14,377 nt of DNA from Candidatus Methanomethylophilaceae archaeon (GTDB taxonomy: Archaea; Thermoplasmatota; Thermoplasmata; Methanomassiliicoccales; Methanomethylophilaceae): positions 1 to 14,377 of the forward strand of contig JAFVET010000168.1 of NCBI GenBank assembly GCA_017475875.1. Direction: 5' to 3'. Below are positions 13,193 through 14,377 of the stretch, piece after piece. The translations under genes were made by a program, and so were the position numbers. How positions within the stretch are numbered: position 1 is the stretch's first letter; each line of letters begins with the position of its first letter. The notes beneath the pieces are model-generated. The model was not told where the DNA came from and searched no databases. It worked only from the letters and a program-made list of their open reading frames with translations.

Positions 13193-14356
13193 ATGACCAA
13201 ATTCGAGCAGGCCGAGAGGCTGAAACAGATACCGCCTTACCTCTTCGTGAGGTTGGAGCAGCTCTCCGCGGAGAAGAAGGCCGCGGGATGGGACATGATC
13301 GACTTCGGAATCGGCGACCCCGACCTCCCCACGCCCGACGAGATCGTCGAGGAGCTGAAAAAGCAGGTCGGCGTCAACGAGAACCAGAAGTACTCCTCCT
13401 CGGCCGGGGAGAGGGACCTGCGCTGTGCCGTGGCGTCCTGGTACAAGAGACGCTACGGACTCGACATAGACCCGGACACCCAGGTCTGCATTACCATCGG
13501 TTCCAAAGAGGGGATCTTCAACATCGCCCAGGCCTTCGTCAACGAGGGCGAGCTCATAGTCGCCCCCTCCCCCGGATACCCCGTGTACTCCGGAGCGGCC
13601 ACGCTCTTCAACGAGGCCAGGTGCGTCAAGGTACCGCTCAAGGCGGAGAAGGACTGGCTGCTCGACGTGGACGACTGTCCCGAAGGCGCCAGGATGCTCT
13701 ATCTCAACTATCCCAACAATCCGACCGGAGCCACTTGCGACAAGGCGTACCTCGAAAAGGTCTACGACTGGTGCCAGAAGAACGGGACCATCCTGTGCTA
13801 CGACAACGCGTACTGCGAGATGGTCTACGACGGTTACAAGGCCCCCTCCATCCTCGAGGTCGGACCCGACGCCATCGAGTTCGGATCCTTCTCCAAGACG
13901 TTCAACATGACCGGGTTCAGACTCGGATACGCCGTCGGACACCCCGACCTTGTCGCAGGTCTCAAGAAATGCAAGGGTCAGATAGACTCCGGCGCCCCGA
14001 TCTTCATACAGAAAGCCGCCATCAAGGCGCTGGAACTGTACGGGCCCAACGGTGAGCTCCCCAAGGCCGTCAGCGACAACATGAAGATCTACGCCGAGAG
14101 GAGGAAGGTCCTCGTCGAGGGACTCAGGTCGCTCGGTTTCGACGTGAAGATGCCCAAGGGAACGTTCTACGTCTGGTTCGACTGCGGCATGTCGTCGTCC
14201 GAGTTCACCCAGAAGATGATCGACATCGGCGTTATCGTCACTCCCGGCAGCGGGTTCGGGGAATCCGCCGAAGGCTACATCCGCATGACGGTCACCGAAC
14301 CAGTCGAGAGGATCCAGAAAGCTCTCGAGCGCATGCGCCGCAACCAGTATTTCTGA
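13193..14356 (+). CDS. dapL: LL-diaminopimelate aminotransferase
   Basis: This 387-residue class I/II aminotransferase (fold type I) fits DapL, which turns tetrahydrodipicolinate straight into LL-diaminopimelate with glutamate as amino donor and so bypasses the succinyl and acetyl branches. Visible features are DFGIGDPDLPTP near 37-48, YSSSAG at 67-72, the LNYPNNPTGA motif at 171-180, Asp204/Tyr207 in YDNAYCEMVYDG, and the PLP lysine Lys235 in SFSKTFNMTGFRLG. Close relatives act on aspartate or aromatic amino acids. The neighbours dapA, dapF and lysA, and the absence of dapD or dapE, make DapL much the best call. ATG 13193 is supported by AGGTGA four nt upstream, and the residues from there match the family N-terminus. 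Only 21 nt remain after the stop, so what follows is unknown. Confidence 0.88.
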   Translation: MTKFEQAERLKQIPPYLFVRLEQLSAEKKAAGWDMIDFGIGDPDLPTPDEIVEELKKQVGVNENQKYSSSAGERDLRCAVASWYKRRYGLDIDPDTQVCITIGSKEGIFNIAQAFVNEGELIVAPSPGYPVYSGAATLFNEARCVKVPLKAEKDWLLDVDDCPEGARMLYLNYPNNPTGATCDKAYLEKVYDWCQKNGTILCYDNAYCEMVYDGYKAPSILEVGPDAIEFGSFSKTFNMTGFRLGYAVGHPDLVAGLKKCKGQIDSGAPIFIQKAAIKALELYGPNGELPKAVSDNMKIYAERRKVLVEGLRSLGFDVKMPKGTFYVWFDCGMSSSEFTQKMIDIGVIVTPGSGFGESAEGYIRMTVTEPVERIQKALERMRRNQYF

Positions 14357-14377
14357 AACCCTAAAACCACGGCGCCG

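Noticed and set aside
1..14377. CRISPR arrays, tRNA or rRNA genes, insertion sequences, attachment sites
   Set aside because: No regularly spaced repeats, cloverleaf-like sequences, transposase genes or terminal inverted repeats were seen on reading both strands.

Overview
The window reads as chromosomal DNA from a GC-rich euryarchaeote. The best fit, by inference, is the Thermoplasmata and possibly Methanomassiliicoccales. The archaeal signs are TATA-like boxes about 26-28 nt upstream of start codons with no leader, strong GGAGG/GAGGTG ribosome binding sites inside operons, an archaeal preflagellin-type peptidase, a DUF2116 zinc-ribbon membrane protein, an HdrD/GlcF-type CCG protein, an AmmeMemoRadiSam radical SAM enzyme, and a diaminopimelate lysine pathway that uses DapL. 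No mobile element, CRISPR array, tRNA or rRNA was found. Almost all of the DNA is coding, and no gene-free stretch exceeds about 160 nt.

Left part (1-3545). A probable minus-strand gene leaves the left edge. Diverging from it is a small DUF2116 zinc-ribbon protein (222-422). A three-gene minus-strand operon follows: larA (nickel-dependent racemase family), an HdrD/GlcF-like iron-sulfur protein, and folP (dihydropteroate synthase). The three genes are tightly packed, and the 3' end of folP overlaps the DUF2116 gene tail to tail by 29 nt.

Middle (3546-8215). A short divergent control region leads to thiL and an overlapping amrS-type radical SAM gene on the plus strand. A convergent gap with hairpins separates these from a minus-strand A24 prepilin/preflagellin peptidase. 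That gene diverges from an MscS-type channel with a secreted ectodomain, and the pair shares one TATA region flanked by a perfect dyad. The channel gene ends in a strong hairpin plus T-run terminator.

Right part (8216-14377). This is a lysine operon in the order Lrp/AsnC regulator, dapA, lysC, lysA, dapF, dapL. Together they cover aspartate to aspartyl phosphate, dihydrodipicolinate synthesis, tetrahydrodipicolinate to LL-DAP, epimerisation to meso-DAP, and decarboxylation to lysine. Asd and DapB are not in the window. The Lrp gene is unusual: its reading frame has no ATG, GTG or TTG before the helix-turn-helix, although promoter and ribosome binding site look intact.

The most notable points are the Lrp start-codon anomaly, the larA plus CCG-protein operon that also carries folP, and the dyad centred on the shared peptidase/channel promoter. 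I see no clear-cut new system. These are leads, not conclusions.
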